Assembly (NCBI GenBank): GCA_018224415.1
Contig: JAGTUZ010000083.1
Coordinates: 1 to 12,613, forward strand
Reading direction: 5' to 3'
DNA: 12,613 bases
DNA from: Bacteroidota bacterium
GTDB taxonomy: Bacteria > Bacteroidota > Ignavibacteria > SZUA-365
Shown: in pieces, positions 6,800 to 12,613 of the stretch
Layout of the letters: every line of letters begins with the position of its first letter
How positions within the stretch are numbered: position 1 is the first letter of the stretch
Notes under the pieces: model-generated
The model's database searches: none
The model's input: the letters and a program-made list of their open reading frames with translations, nothing else
What the model was told of the DNA's origin: nothing
Position numbers and translations under genes: made by a program

Positions 6800-8293
6800 T
6801 CACGATTTCCGGAACACTTTCTCCGTGCTTGCGACAATCATGGTGGCCGTGGCGTCGGAAGTGACGTTCGTGATCGTGCGGCACATGTCGAGGATGCGGT
6901 CGACGCCGAGGATGAGGGCGATGCCGGTTTCAGGCACGCCGACCGAGCGCAGGACGATGATGAGCATGATGATGCCCACGCCGGGCACGGGCGCGGTGCC
7001 GATGGAGGCGAGCGTCGCGGTGAGCACGATGGTGAGCTGCTGGGTGAGCGAGAGGTCCATGCCGTAGACCTGGGCGATGAACACGGCGGCGACGCCCTGG
7101 TAGAGCGCGGTGCCGTCCATGTTGATCGTCGCGCCGAGGGGGAGCACGAAACTGGTGACGGACTTGGGGGCACCGACGTTTTCACAGCACTCCATGGTCA
7201 CGGGCAGTGTGGCGGCGGAACTGCTGGTGGTGAAGGCCACGAGCTGGGCGGGACGCAGTTCGCGAAGGAAATCCCGCAGCGGTACGTCGCGTGCAACCGT
7301 CTTGAGCAGCAGGGGATAGACCACGAAGGTCTGGATGGCCAAGCCGCCCACCACGGCCACGATATACCACAGCAGTGTCTGGAGAATGCCGAAACCGAAT
7401 TCGGCGATGGTCGCCGCGATGAGCGCGAAGACGGCGTACGGCGCGATGAGCATGACGAAGTCCACCATTTTGATCATCGCGTCGCTGATGGCATCGAAGA
7501 AACCGATCACGCGGCCCGCCTTCTCACGGTCGATGAACAGCAGCGTGATCCCGAGCAGCAGCGCGAAAAAGATGATCTGCAGCATTTCCGCGTTGGCCAG
7601 GGCCTGCACGACGTTTTTCGGGACGAGGTTGACGAGATAATCGATGAAGTCCACCGATATGTTCTGTTCGATTTTCTCCGCAGCGTCTTCCTGGTAGGCG
7701 GCCAGCAGACGGTCGCGCGCACCGGCGTCCATGCGTTCTCCCGGACGAACGATGTTGCCCAGCGCCAGTCCGATGCTGATCGCGACTGCGGTGGTGACCA
7801 GGTAGTAGGCGATAGTCTTGCCTCCGATGCGGGCCATCTTCGACACGTCGTGCAGGCTGGAGACGCCCACGAGCAGTGAAGCGAACACCAGAGGAATGGC
7901 GATCATCATGAGCAGCCGGATGAAGATGTCCCCCAGCGGCTTGATGGCGGTGGCGATGGTCTGTTCCTTGGCCATGGCGCGTACGTCGTTGAAACGACGC
8001 TCCCCTTCCGCGTCCCGCACGGTGACGGCGACCGCCCCCGTCGATTTTTTCTTCGCTTGCCGGAAGGCATGCAGGATCTCGGCCTGTTCGCCCGCCTCGA
8101 AAGACAGCGAGGCGCCGTCACGGACGAGCGTGACTTCCGTCCACTCGCGCAGCGCGACCTCGCGGTCGCCGCGTTCGTCGGATACGGAAAGCAGCAGGAG
8201 ATGCTGGTCCACCGCAAACAGCAGTCCGAACAGCACGCCAAGCAGGAGTCCGAGAAGGATCTGGATATGAAGAGCCGGTTTTCTGAATTTCAT
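6800..8293 (-). CDS. Dicarboxylate/amino acid:cation symporter (DAACS/SDF family) with extracytoplasmic insertion
   Basis: This inner-membrane secondary transporter is related to GltP/DctA and archaeal GltPh and takes up acidic substrates with Na+ or H+. The serine-rich re-entrant loop TTSSSAATLP is at 355-364, NMDGT of TM7 at 391-395 and the HP2 tip GTAPVPGVG at 432-440. TM8 carries D469, R472, N476 and D480, matching GltPh residues D394, R397, N401 and D405, so aspartate or glutamate is the likely substrate. The protein is 497 residues against roughly 420-430 for typical members. The excess is a hydrophilic segment of about 80 residues (about 30-112) between TM1 and TM2, predicted outside the cytoplasm. 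The start is ATG 8293, 4 nt after an AGG; ATG 8296 is adjacent. A longer frame to 8455 overlaps amrS and is unlikely. Confidence 0.95.
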   Translation of the reverse strand: MKFRKPALHIQILLGLLLGVLFGLLFAVDQHLLLLSVSDERGDREVALREWTEVTLVRDGASLSFEAGEQAEILHAFRQAKKKSTGAVAVTVRDAEGERRFNDVRAMAKEQTIATAIKPLGDIFIRLLMMIAIPLVFASLLVGVSSLHDVSKMARIGGKTIAYYLVTTAVAISIGLALGNIVRPGERMDAGARDRLLAAYQEDAAEKIEQNISVDFIDYLVNLVPKNVVQALANAEMLQIIFFALLLGITLLFIDREKAGRVIGFFDAISDAMIKMVDFVMLIAPYAVFALIAATIAEFGFGILQTLLWYIVAVVGGLAIQTFVVYPLLLKTVARDVPLRDFLRELRPAQLVAFTTSSSAATLPVTMECCENVGAPKSVTSFVLPLGATINMDGTALYQGVAAVFIAQVYGMDLSLTQQLTIVLTATLASIGTAPVPGVGIIMLIIVLRSVGVPETGIALILGVDRILDMCRTITNVTSDATATMIVASTEKVFRKS

Positions 8294-8381
8294 CATACCT
8301 GCCGGAGAAGAAACGACAGAAACATACGGTGATAAAGAAGCACTTGGACGTCGCTTTCGCAAACGGACGAACCGCGCTGCG

Positions 8382-9449
8382 TCAAATGCGCACCGGAAGG
8401 CGGCGCGCTCCCCAACTCCCCGGCGCCGCATCGAAGTGCCCGGCACAGGATGCACCGCAGGAGGCGCAGCATCCCTGCGTGTCGAGTCCCCACGCGGTCA
8501 GGACATAGCCGTCACGGCCGATGAGCAGCGCACCGCAGGAGTGGCAGACGGTGCCCTGTCCCTCGGTGTCGGACACGTTGCCGGTATACACGTAGCGCAG
8601 GCCGTTCGCGAGAGCGATGGCGCGCGCGTGTCGCAGCGTGGCGAGGGAGGTCGGGGGAAGCTCTGTCATCCGGTAATCGGGGTGGAAGGCCGTCAGATGC
8701 AGGGGCACGGCGACGCCGAGTTCCTCGGCGATCCATCGCGTCATCGCATCGATTTCCGTTTCGGAATCATTTTCCCCGGGAATGAGCAGCGTGGTGATTT
8801 CCAGCCAGACCTTTGTCTCCCGGGCGATGTACCGCAGCGTGTCCTTCACCACGTCGAGCCTGGCCGAGCAGAGCCGGCGGTAGAAGGTGTCGGTGAAGGC
8901 CTTCAGATCGACGTTGGCCGCGTGCATGTGGCGGTAGAACTCCGCACGGGGTTCGGGATTGACATATCCGGCCGTCACCGCGACGCAACGCACGCCGCGT
9001 TCGGCGCAGGCCTGTGCGACGTCGATGGCGTATTCGTGGAAAATCACCGGGTCGTTGTAGGTGCAGGCCACGCTCCGGCAGCCGTGGCGCACGGCCGCGT
9101 CGGCGATGGCCTCGGGCGTGGCGATATCGGCGAGGCGGTCCATCTCCCGCGACTTGCTGATGTCCCAGTTCTGGCAGAAACGGCAGGTGAGATTGCATCC
9201 GGCGGTGCCGAAGGACAGCACCGCGCTGCCGGGATAAAAATGCGCAAGGGGTTTTTTCTCGATCGGGTCGATGCAGAAGCCGCTGGAGCGTCCATAGGTG
9301 GTAAGCACCACCGCGCCGCCTTCGTTGCGGCGGACGAAGCAGAGACCGGGCTGTCCCTCACCCAGTTCGCAGGCGCGGGGACAGAGGTCACAGACGACGC
9401 GATCGTCGCCGGTTGCGTGCCAGTAGCGGGTGGGAACCGTGTCGCGCAT
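8382..9449 (-). CDS. amrS: AmmeMemoRadiSam system radical SAM enzyme AmrS
   Basis: This 355-residue radical SAM protein belongs to the AmmeMemoRadiSam group, whose genes usually occur with an AMMECR1 and a Memo homologue and whose biochemical product is unsettled. The N-terminus has the cysteine cluster CDLCPRAC (20-27) plus C37. The 4Fe-4S/SAM motif CNLTCRFC has C85, C89 and C92. ACTYNDP (128-134), VDLKAFT (180-186) and LHLTAFHPDYR (250-260) are family hallmarks. The C-terminal tail carries a second set of cysteines (C302, C305, C327, C328, C331, C335), also typical of the group and probably metal-binding. The start at 9449 is chosen because GGAGGG lies 8 nt upstream; the open frame reaching 9611 would overlap the neighbouring gene. 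No AMMECR1 or Memo partner is in this window, so here it is an orphan unless the partners are elsewhere. Confidence 0.95.
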   Translation of the reverse strand: MRDTVPTRYWHATGDDRVVCDLCPRACELGEGQPGLCFVRRNEGGAVVLTTYGRSSGFCIDPIEKKPLAHFYPGSAVLSFGTAGCNLTCRFCQNWDISKSREMDRLADIATPEAIADAAVRHGCRSVACTYNDPVIFHEYAIDVAQACAERGVRCVAVTAGYVNPEPRAEFYRHMHAANVDLKAFTDTFYRRLCSARLDVVKDTLRYIARETKVWLEITTLLIPGENDSETEIDAMTRWIAEELGVAVPLHLTAFHPDYRMTELPPTSLATLRHARAIALANGLRYVYTGNVSDTEGQGTVCHSCGALLIGRDGYVLTAWGLDTQGCCASCGASCAGHFDAAPGSWGARRLPVRI

Positions 9450-9457
9450 GTCGACAG

Positions 9458-9463
9458 CCCTCC
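9458..9463 (-). promoter_or_regulatory. Shine-Dalgarno GGAGGG that fixes the amrS start
   Basis: GGAGGG on the minus strand ends 8 nt before the ATG at 9449. It supports that start over the much longer open frame that overlaps the gene at 9535-10365. Confidence 0.8.
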
Positions 9464-9489
9464 GTGCAGCGGCCGCGGGGAGAAGAGGC

Positions 9490-9524
9490 AGCCGTTCCGC
9501 CGCGCGGCCGACGGCGGAACGGCT
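9490..9524. terminator. 12-bp perfect inverted repeat, possible terminator
   Basis: The arms AGCCGTTCCGCC (9490-9501) and GGCGGAACGGCT (9513-9524) pair perfectly around an 11-nt loop. The hairpin begins about 10 bp past the stop of the exported-protein gene (minus strand) and about 40 bp before the amrS start. The minus-strand 3' flank is pyrimidine-rich (TGCCTCTTCTCCCC) without a true T-run, so it may be a weak terminator, a 3' stabiliser or a processing site. Confidence 0.5.
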
Positions 9525-9534
9525 ATTGCATATC

Positions 9535-10365
9535 CTATTTGTAGGTGGCGATGCGTGCCATCTGCATTTCGCCATCGGCGGTAAGACTGGCGCCGGCGTG
9601 TGATCCCGCACCGGCCAGTGTGCCGTTCATGACGAGTTCGAACGGCCAAAGATTCTCCACGCCGACCTCGGCCGTACCGTTCAGCGCGATTTCCATTTCC
9701 ATGATGCCCTGCGCGCCGCCGAAGGTGATGTCGACGTCAAACACCGCGGTCTTCACACCGTCCCGCTCGCCAAGGCGCTGCAGGCGGAGCTTCGCGCCGC
9801 GCACGGACAGTCCGCCGTCGGTCATGCCCGCGCCGAATTCCTTCAGCATCTCGTCCTTGAGTTCAAGTTCCTCCCCGACGCGCATGGTGCGACCCTCGAG
9901 AATCCGGTTGAACTGCGCTTCCGACTTGCCGCCGAACTCCTTCATCATGTACGTCCGCTCTTCCTTGGTCACGTCCGCACCGTCTTCGGACGTTACCGCT
10001 ACACTGTCGTCCCGTCGTTCGATGATGTAGGTCTTTCCGGTGACCGGGGCGGATTTCACAGTGACGGGCTGCATTGGCTGCATGGAACGGGCGACGGCCT
10101 CGGTGACGGTGATGCGTTTCCTGGTGACGACATTCCCCTCGGTTTCCAGCACCGTTTCGGTGAACACCTTGCGCTCACCCTGCTCCATGTCGAGCACCTG
10201 GTCCGTCCCCTCCGCATTGACGCTGATCAGTGCGACGAGCGCCATCGTGTCGACCGCGCTGCGGGTCATGCCGACGTCAGGCGCTTTCACCGAGAACGTG
10301 ACTTGCTGGGAGATGGCGACAACAGGCAGGAGCAGGAGGACGAACAGGACAGACAGACGCTTCAT
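9535..10365 (-). CDS. Small exported protein of unknown function
   Basis: I do not recognise this 276-residue protein. It starts MKRLSVLFVLLLLPVVAIS, a clear Sec signal peptide that would be cut near residue 19 or 20 (AIS before QQ). No lipobox or C-terminal sorting domain is visible. The mature part looks beta-rich with one charged helical section (about 131-180, many E/K), and it ends with alternating strands (207-276, including FDVDITFGG and LVMNGTLAG) that recall repetitive beta-sandwich or LolA-like folds. That comparison is only impressionistic. The start at 10365 is set by a GGAG 5 nt upstream; an in-frame ATG at 10404 would add 13 residues before the signal peptide. A predicted promoter lies just upstream, and the gene is divergent from the BNR-repeat protein. 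It is probably a periplasmic or outer-membrane-associated protein. Confidence 0.9.
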   Translation of the reverse strand: MKRLSVLFVLLLLPVVAISQQVTFSVKAPDVGMTRSAVDTMALVALISVNAEGTDQVLDMEQGERKVFTETVLETEGNVVTRKRITVTEAVARSMQPMQPVTVKSAPVTGKTYIIERRDDSVAVTSEDGADVTKEERTYMMKEFGGKSEAQFNRILEGRTMRVGEELELKDEMLKEFGAGMTDGGLSVRGAKLRLQRLGERDGVKTAVFDVDITFGGAQGIMEMEIALNGTAEVGVENLWPFELVMNGTLAGAGSHAGASLTADGEMQMARIATYK

Positions 10366-10393
10366 GAATACTCCGAATGATTGGTAGACGGAA

Positions 10394-10422
10394 AAGATAG
10401 GCATTCACCACCAGCTTCTCAA
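10394..10422 (-). promoter_or_regulatory. Candidate sigma70-type promoter for the exported protein gene
   Basis: On the minus strand TTGAGA (10422 to 10417) and TATCTT (10399 to 10394) are separated by exactly 17 nt. Transcription would start near 10387, leaving a short leader of about 20 nt that contains the GGAG ribosome-binding site. The motif is seen in the sequence; its activity is inferred. Confidence 0.45.
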
Positions 10423-10452
10423 TGCCAAAGATTCCGCTGCCAAAGATACCGC
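10423..10452. repeat. 15-bp tandem direct repeat next to the divergent promoters
   Basis: TGCCAAAGATTCCGC (10423-10437) is followed immediately by TGCCAAAGATACCGC (10438-10452), differing at one base. The pair touches the -35 element of the predicted leftward promoter and lies about 35 bp upstream of a TATATT (10487-10492) that could be the -10 for the rightward gene. Its position suggests an operator for a regulator binding in tandem, but chance duplication is possible. Confidence 0.6.
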
Positions 10453-10530
10453 CACGTTCTACCTGGAAAAACACGCATTCCCTCGCTATATTTCCTTTTC
10501 ACCTCCGGGGTACTATTTATTCGAATGATA

Positions 10531-10539
10531 AGGAAGGAG
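10531..10539 (+). promoter_or_regulatory. Shine-Dalgarno AGGAAGGAG that fixes the BNR protein start
   Basis: AGGAAGGAG ends 6 nt before the ATG at 10546. The signal peptide begins at that ATG, so the longer open frame to 10381 is not used. Confidence 0.8.
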
Positions 10540-10545
10540 CGTTCC

Positions 10546-12090
10546 ATGTCTCGTTCATACCGCATTTTCATGGTCCTGATCGTGCTTGCCGCCTGTACGA
10601 CGGACACACGCGCGCAGGGGTGGTCGCAGGCCCTGCCCACCGGCACCAACCAGATTATCAACGGCATTTTCTCCGTGTCGAACCAGCTGGCCATCGCCGT
10701 CGGCAGCAACGGTACAATCATCGGCACCTCCGACGGCGGCAACACCTGGAGCAGCGGCACCAGCGGCACAACGAAAAACCTGCGCAAGGTTTTTGTCAGC
10801 GGTCTCACGATTCCGACCATTACCGTGGTGGGCGATGACGGCACCATTCTGCGCTCGACGAACGTGGGCGTGACCTGGACGCCGTGGACTTCCGGCGTGA
10901 CGCTGGACCTGCACGACATCTTTGTGCACGATCCGACAAACGGCACAACGATGACCATCGTCGGGGAGAGCGGAGTGATTCTCTGGACCAACAACGGTGG
11001 ACAGAACTGGATCCTGCGCCTCAGTCCGCTCCCGAAAAATCTCAACGGCGTCTTTTTCAAGACCCTGCTCGAAGGCTTCGCCGTGGGCGATGACGGCACC
11101 ATCCTGCACACACTCAACAACGGCAATAACTGGTTGACGGTCACGAGTCCCTCCACCACCCGCCTCAACCATGTGTTCTTTCCCCACGCCGACACCGGCT
11201 GGATCGTCGGCGACGGCGGCGCCATCATCAAGACAACCGACGGCGGCAGCAGTTGGGTCGGACAGGCGAGCGTTACCTCCGAAAACCTCGAGCGCGTCAT
11301 GTTCACCGACGGCAGCAACGGCAGCATCGTCGGCGATAACGGGGTGATCCTGCGCACTTCGGACGGCGGCGCGAACTGGCAGCAGCAGACAAGCGGCACG
11401 ACCTTCGATCTGGCATCCGTCTTTTTTATCGACGCGCAGACCGGCTTTGCCTGCGGCGAACGCGGGCTGGTGATCGCCACGACAAACGGGGGCTGGCCGG
11501 TCGAACTGTCGGCCTTCTCCGCCACCGTACGTGACGGCGACGCGGTGCAGCTTCATTGGGAGACGGAAAGCGAGACCCGGAATTACGGCTTCGAGGTCGA
11601 GCGCCACGCCGGCGACGACTGGGAACGCCTTGGCTTCGTGGCGGGACACGGCGACAGCCGCGAGCGACATCGCTACAGCTTCCTCGACGACGGCACCGCG
11701 GCACTTGCGGACAACAGCATCGGCGCCCCGCCGATCCTCCGGTACCGCCTGCGGCAGGTCGATTTCGACGGTGGCTGGGAATACTCTCCGGAAGTCCATG
11801 TTTCGATCGCGCGCACCCCTGCTCTGGTGAACCTCGCGGGCTGGCCCAATCCGTTCCGCGAACAGACCGCACTACAGGTGACCCTGCCGCAGGCCGCATC
11901 CGTGCGCCTGCGCGTGTTTGACATGAGCGGCCGGCTCGTGGCCACCCTGGCCGACGGTCCGCTCTCCGCCGGCACGCATGCCCTGCCATGGCGCAGCGGC
12001 GGGCTGGGCAGCGGACGCTACCGTGCCGTGCTCGACGTCGACGGCGATCCCGCCCTGCGGCGCAGCACCGGGCTCGTGCTTCAGAAATAA
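10546..12090 (+). CDS. Secreted BNR/YCF48-repeat protein with T9SS-type C-terminal sorting domain
   Basis: This 514-residue protein has an N-terminal signal peptide (MSRSYRIFMVLIVLAAC...). Cleavage could occur after TRA (23) by signal peptidase I, but LAAC (14-17) also fits a lipobox. Seven repeats of about 42 residues follow, each with a VGDDGTILxTxDGGxxW-like core (cores at 52-68, 95-111, 139-155, 180-196, 221-237, 262-278 and 303-317), forming a beta-propeller as in BNR/YCF48 proteins. WPVELSAFSA (317-326) opens an Fn3-like module (to about 420) with LHWETESETRNYGFEVER. The last 85 residues, with WPNPF (433-437), VFDMSGRLVATL (457-468) and GRYRAVL (490-496), match type IX secretion sorting domains. 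It is probably released or surface-attached through the outer membrane. The specific ligand is unknown. The upstream ATG-proximal ribosome site is strong. Confidence 0.93.
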   Translation: MSRSYRIFMVLIVLAACTTDTRAQGWSQALPTGTNQIINGIFSVSNQLAIAVGSNGTIIGTSDGGNTWSSGTSGTTKNLRKVFVSGLTIPTITVVGDDGTILRSTNVGVTWTPWTSGVTLDLHDIFVHDPTNGTTMTIVGESGVILWTNNGGQNWILRLSPLPKNLNGVFFKTLLEGFAVGDDGTILHTLNNGNNWLTVTSPSTTRLNHVFFPHADTGWIVGDGGAIIKTTDGGSSWVGQASVTSENLERVMFTDGSNGSIVGDNGVILRTSDGGANWQQQTSGTTFDLASVFFIDAQTGFACGERGLVIATTNGGWPVELSAFSATVRDGDAVQLHWETESETRNYGFEVERHAGDDWERLGFVAGHGDSRERHRYSFLDDGTAALADNSIGAPPILRYRLRQVDFDGGWEYSPEVHVSIARTPALVNLAGWPNPFREQTALQVTLPQAASVRLRVFDMSGRLVATLADGPLSAGTHALPWRSGGLGSGRYRAVLDVDGDPALRRSTGLVLQK

Positions 12091-12140
12091 TCCGATTTCT
12101 CGTTCCTGTTTTCCCATATCACAACACAAAGGATCGATTG

Positions 12141-12461
12141 ATGATCGTCACCACCACTCCAAGCATCGAGGGTCAGACCATTCACGAGTACAAGGGTATC
12201 GTCAGCGGCGAGGCCATATTGGGCGCGAACATTTTCAAGGATCTGTTTGCCGGCATCCGCGACATCGTCGGCGGTCGTTCGGCCACCTATGAAAAAGAAC
12301 TGCGCAACGCGAAAGACATCGCGCTGCGCGAAATGGAGGAACGCGCGATCTCGCTCGGCGCCAACGCCATCGTCGGCGTCGATCTCGATTACGAAAACAT
12401 CGGCGCCTCCGGCGGCATGCTCATGGTCACTGCCAGCGGCACCGCCGTCGTAGCGCGCTAG
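12141..12461 (+). CDS. UPF0145 / YbjQ-family heavy-metal-binding-domain protein
   Basis: The 106-residue protein belongs to the UPF0145 (YbjQ_1) family, small proteins that assemble into oligomers and whose role is not well defined despite the 'heavy-metal-binding' label. Family positions are visible: GIVSGEAILGANIFKD (19-34), IVGGRSATYEKELRNAK (42-58) and SLGANAIVGVDLDYENIG (71-88). No cysteines or obvious metal site are present. The ATG at 12141 has AAAGGA 7 nt upstream. The gene follows the BNR-repeat gene by 50 bp with no terminator seen, so co-transcription is possible, but a functional link is not evident. The stop codon sits inside a 14-bp palindrome (GCGCGCTAGCGCGC, 12453-12466). Confidence 0.95.
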   Translation: MIVTTTPSIEGQTIHEYKGIVSGEAILGANIFKDLFAGIRDIVGGRSATYEKELRNAKDIALREMEERAISLGANAIVGVDLDYENIGASGGMLMVTASGTAVVAR

Positions 12462-12467
12462 CGCGCG

Positions 12468-12516
12468 CGCAATACGCTGTAAGCAATACGCTGTAAGCCT
12501 TACGCTGTAAGCCTTA
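12468..12516. repeat. Heptamer tandem array, left arm
   Basis: Seven consecutive 7-nt units of the form (C/A)GCNNTA run without interruption: CGCAATA, CGCTGTA, AGCAATA, CGCTGTA, AGCCTTA, CGCTGTA, AGCCTTA. It begins 7 bp after the UPF0145 stop codon. The first unit is the reverse complement of the units at 12591-12611, so the two arrays form inverted arms around the hairpin at 12550-12591. Degenerate copies continue to about 12535. Confidence 0.85.
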
Positions 12517-12549
12517 CGCGGTGCGGGGTACGCGAGGGCGGAATAAACG

Positions 12550-12591
12550 ACGCCTGTCGAGGCTCCGGAGAACCGGAGAACCGACAGGCGT
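12550..12591. other. Nested stem-loop between the heptamer arms
   Basis: A 10-bp outer stem (ACGCCTGTCG 12550-12559 with CGACAGGCGT 12582-12591) encloses an inner hairpin CTCCGG-AGAA-CCGGAG (12563-12578). No T-run follows on either strand. It may end transcription of the UPF0145 gene or be the centre of the repeat element; the sequence alone does not decide. Confidence 0.7.
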
Positions 12592-12613
12592 ATTGCGTAT
12601 TGCGTATTGCGTA
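12591..12613. repeat. Heptamer tandem array, right arm, cut by window edge
   Basis: TATTGCG occurs three times in tandem (12591-12611) and then TA at the window edge, so the array probably continues. Read on the other strand it is CGCAATA, the first unit of the left arm. Confidence 0.85.

Noticed and set aside
6479..7879. 466-residue open frame on the plus strand opposite the symporter
   Set aside because: Its product is rich in H, D, G, E and R repeats typical of antisense reading of GC-rich codons, and the minus strand encodes a clearly conserved transporter.
8296..8455. N-terminal extension of the symporter
   Set aside because: It overlaps the 3' end of amrS, is arginine-rich and unlike the family; the ATG at 8293/8296 has a nearby AGG and directly precedes TM1.
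8436..9584. 382-residue open frame on the plus strand opposite amrS
   Set aside because: Complete overlap with a well-conserved radical SAM gene; no domain recognised in the antisense product.
10555..11799. Long minus-strand open frames (414 and 368 residues) opposite the BNR-repeat gene
   Set aside because: Their apparent repeats mirror the propeller repeats on the coding strand; there is no independent start signal or domain.

Overview
The window is GC-rich, densely packed bacterial DNA, most likely from the FCB group (Bacteroidota / Chlorobiota / Ignavibacteriota / Kapabacteria-like lineages). The main evidence is the protein at 10546-12090. It has BNR/YCF48-type repeats, then the 'WPVELSAF...' Fn3-like module and a C-terminal WPNPF...GxY sorting domain of the kind used by type IX secretion. 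The lineage assignment is an inference. No tRNA, rRNA, CRISPR array or transposase was seen.

Layout. (1) 1-1070, minus: rsgA, running off the left edge only a few residues before its expected end. (2) 1071-1402: a divergent intergenic region filled with short perfect hairpins that have 3-nt loops. (3) 1403-4557, plus: an overlapping two-gene operon of a four-TM coiled-coil membrane protein and a STAND-like P-loop ATPase. This is the best candidate for an undescribed system. (4) 4629-10365, minus: six genes in a row, namely ndk, a UPF0316 membrane protein, a Tat-exported Fe/Mn superoxide dismutase, an acidic amino acid/dicarboxylate symporter with an unusual extracytoplasmic insertion, the radical SAM enzyme AmrS, and a small exported protein of unknown function. 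Gaps of 85-172 bp and one clear terminator suggest several transcription units rather than one operon. (5) 10366-10545: a divergent promoter region with a 15-bp tandem repeat. (6) 10546-12461, plus: the secreted BNR-repeat protein and a UPF0145 (YbjQ-like) protein. (7) 12462-12613: an intergenic heptamer array that continues past the window edge.

How the genes relate. Most are housekeeping or stand-alone: ribosome maturation, NTP balance, superoxide removal, acidic substrate uptake. Only the 1403-4557 pair looks like a dedicated two-protein system, probably an ATP-dependent signalling or regulatory module at the inner membrane. The other notable layer is non-coding. Four intergenic regions carry short-period tandem words (mostly 7 nt, once 8 nt) together with inverted arms or triloop hairpins. 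The words differ from site to site while the architecture is shared, which suggests a genome-wide intergenic repeat class.
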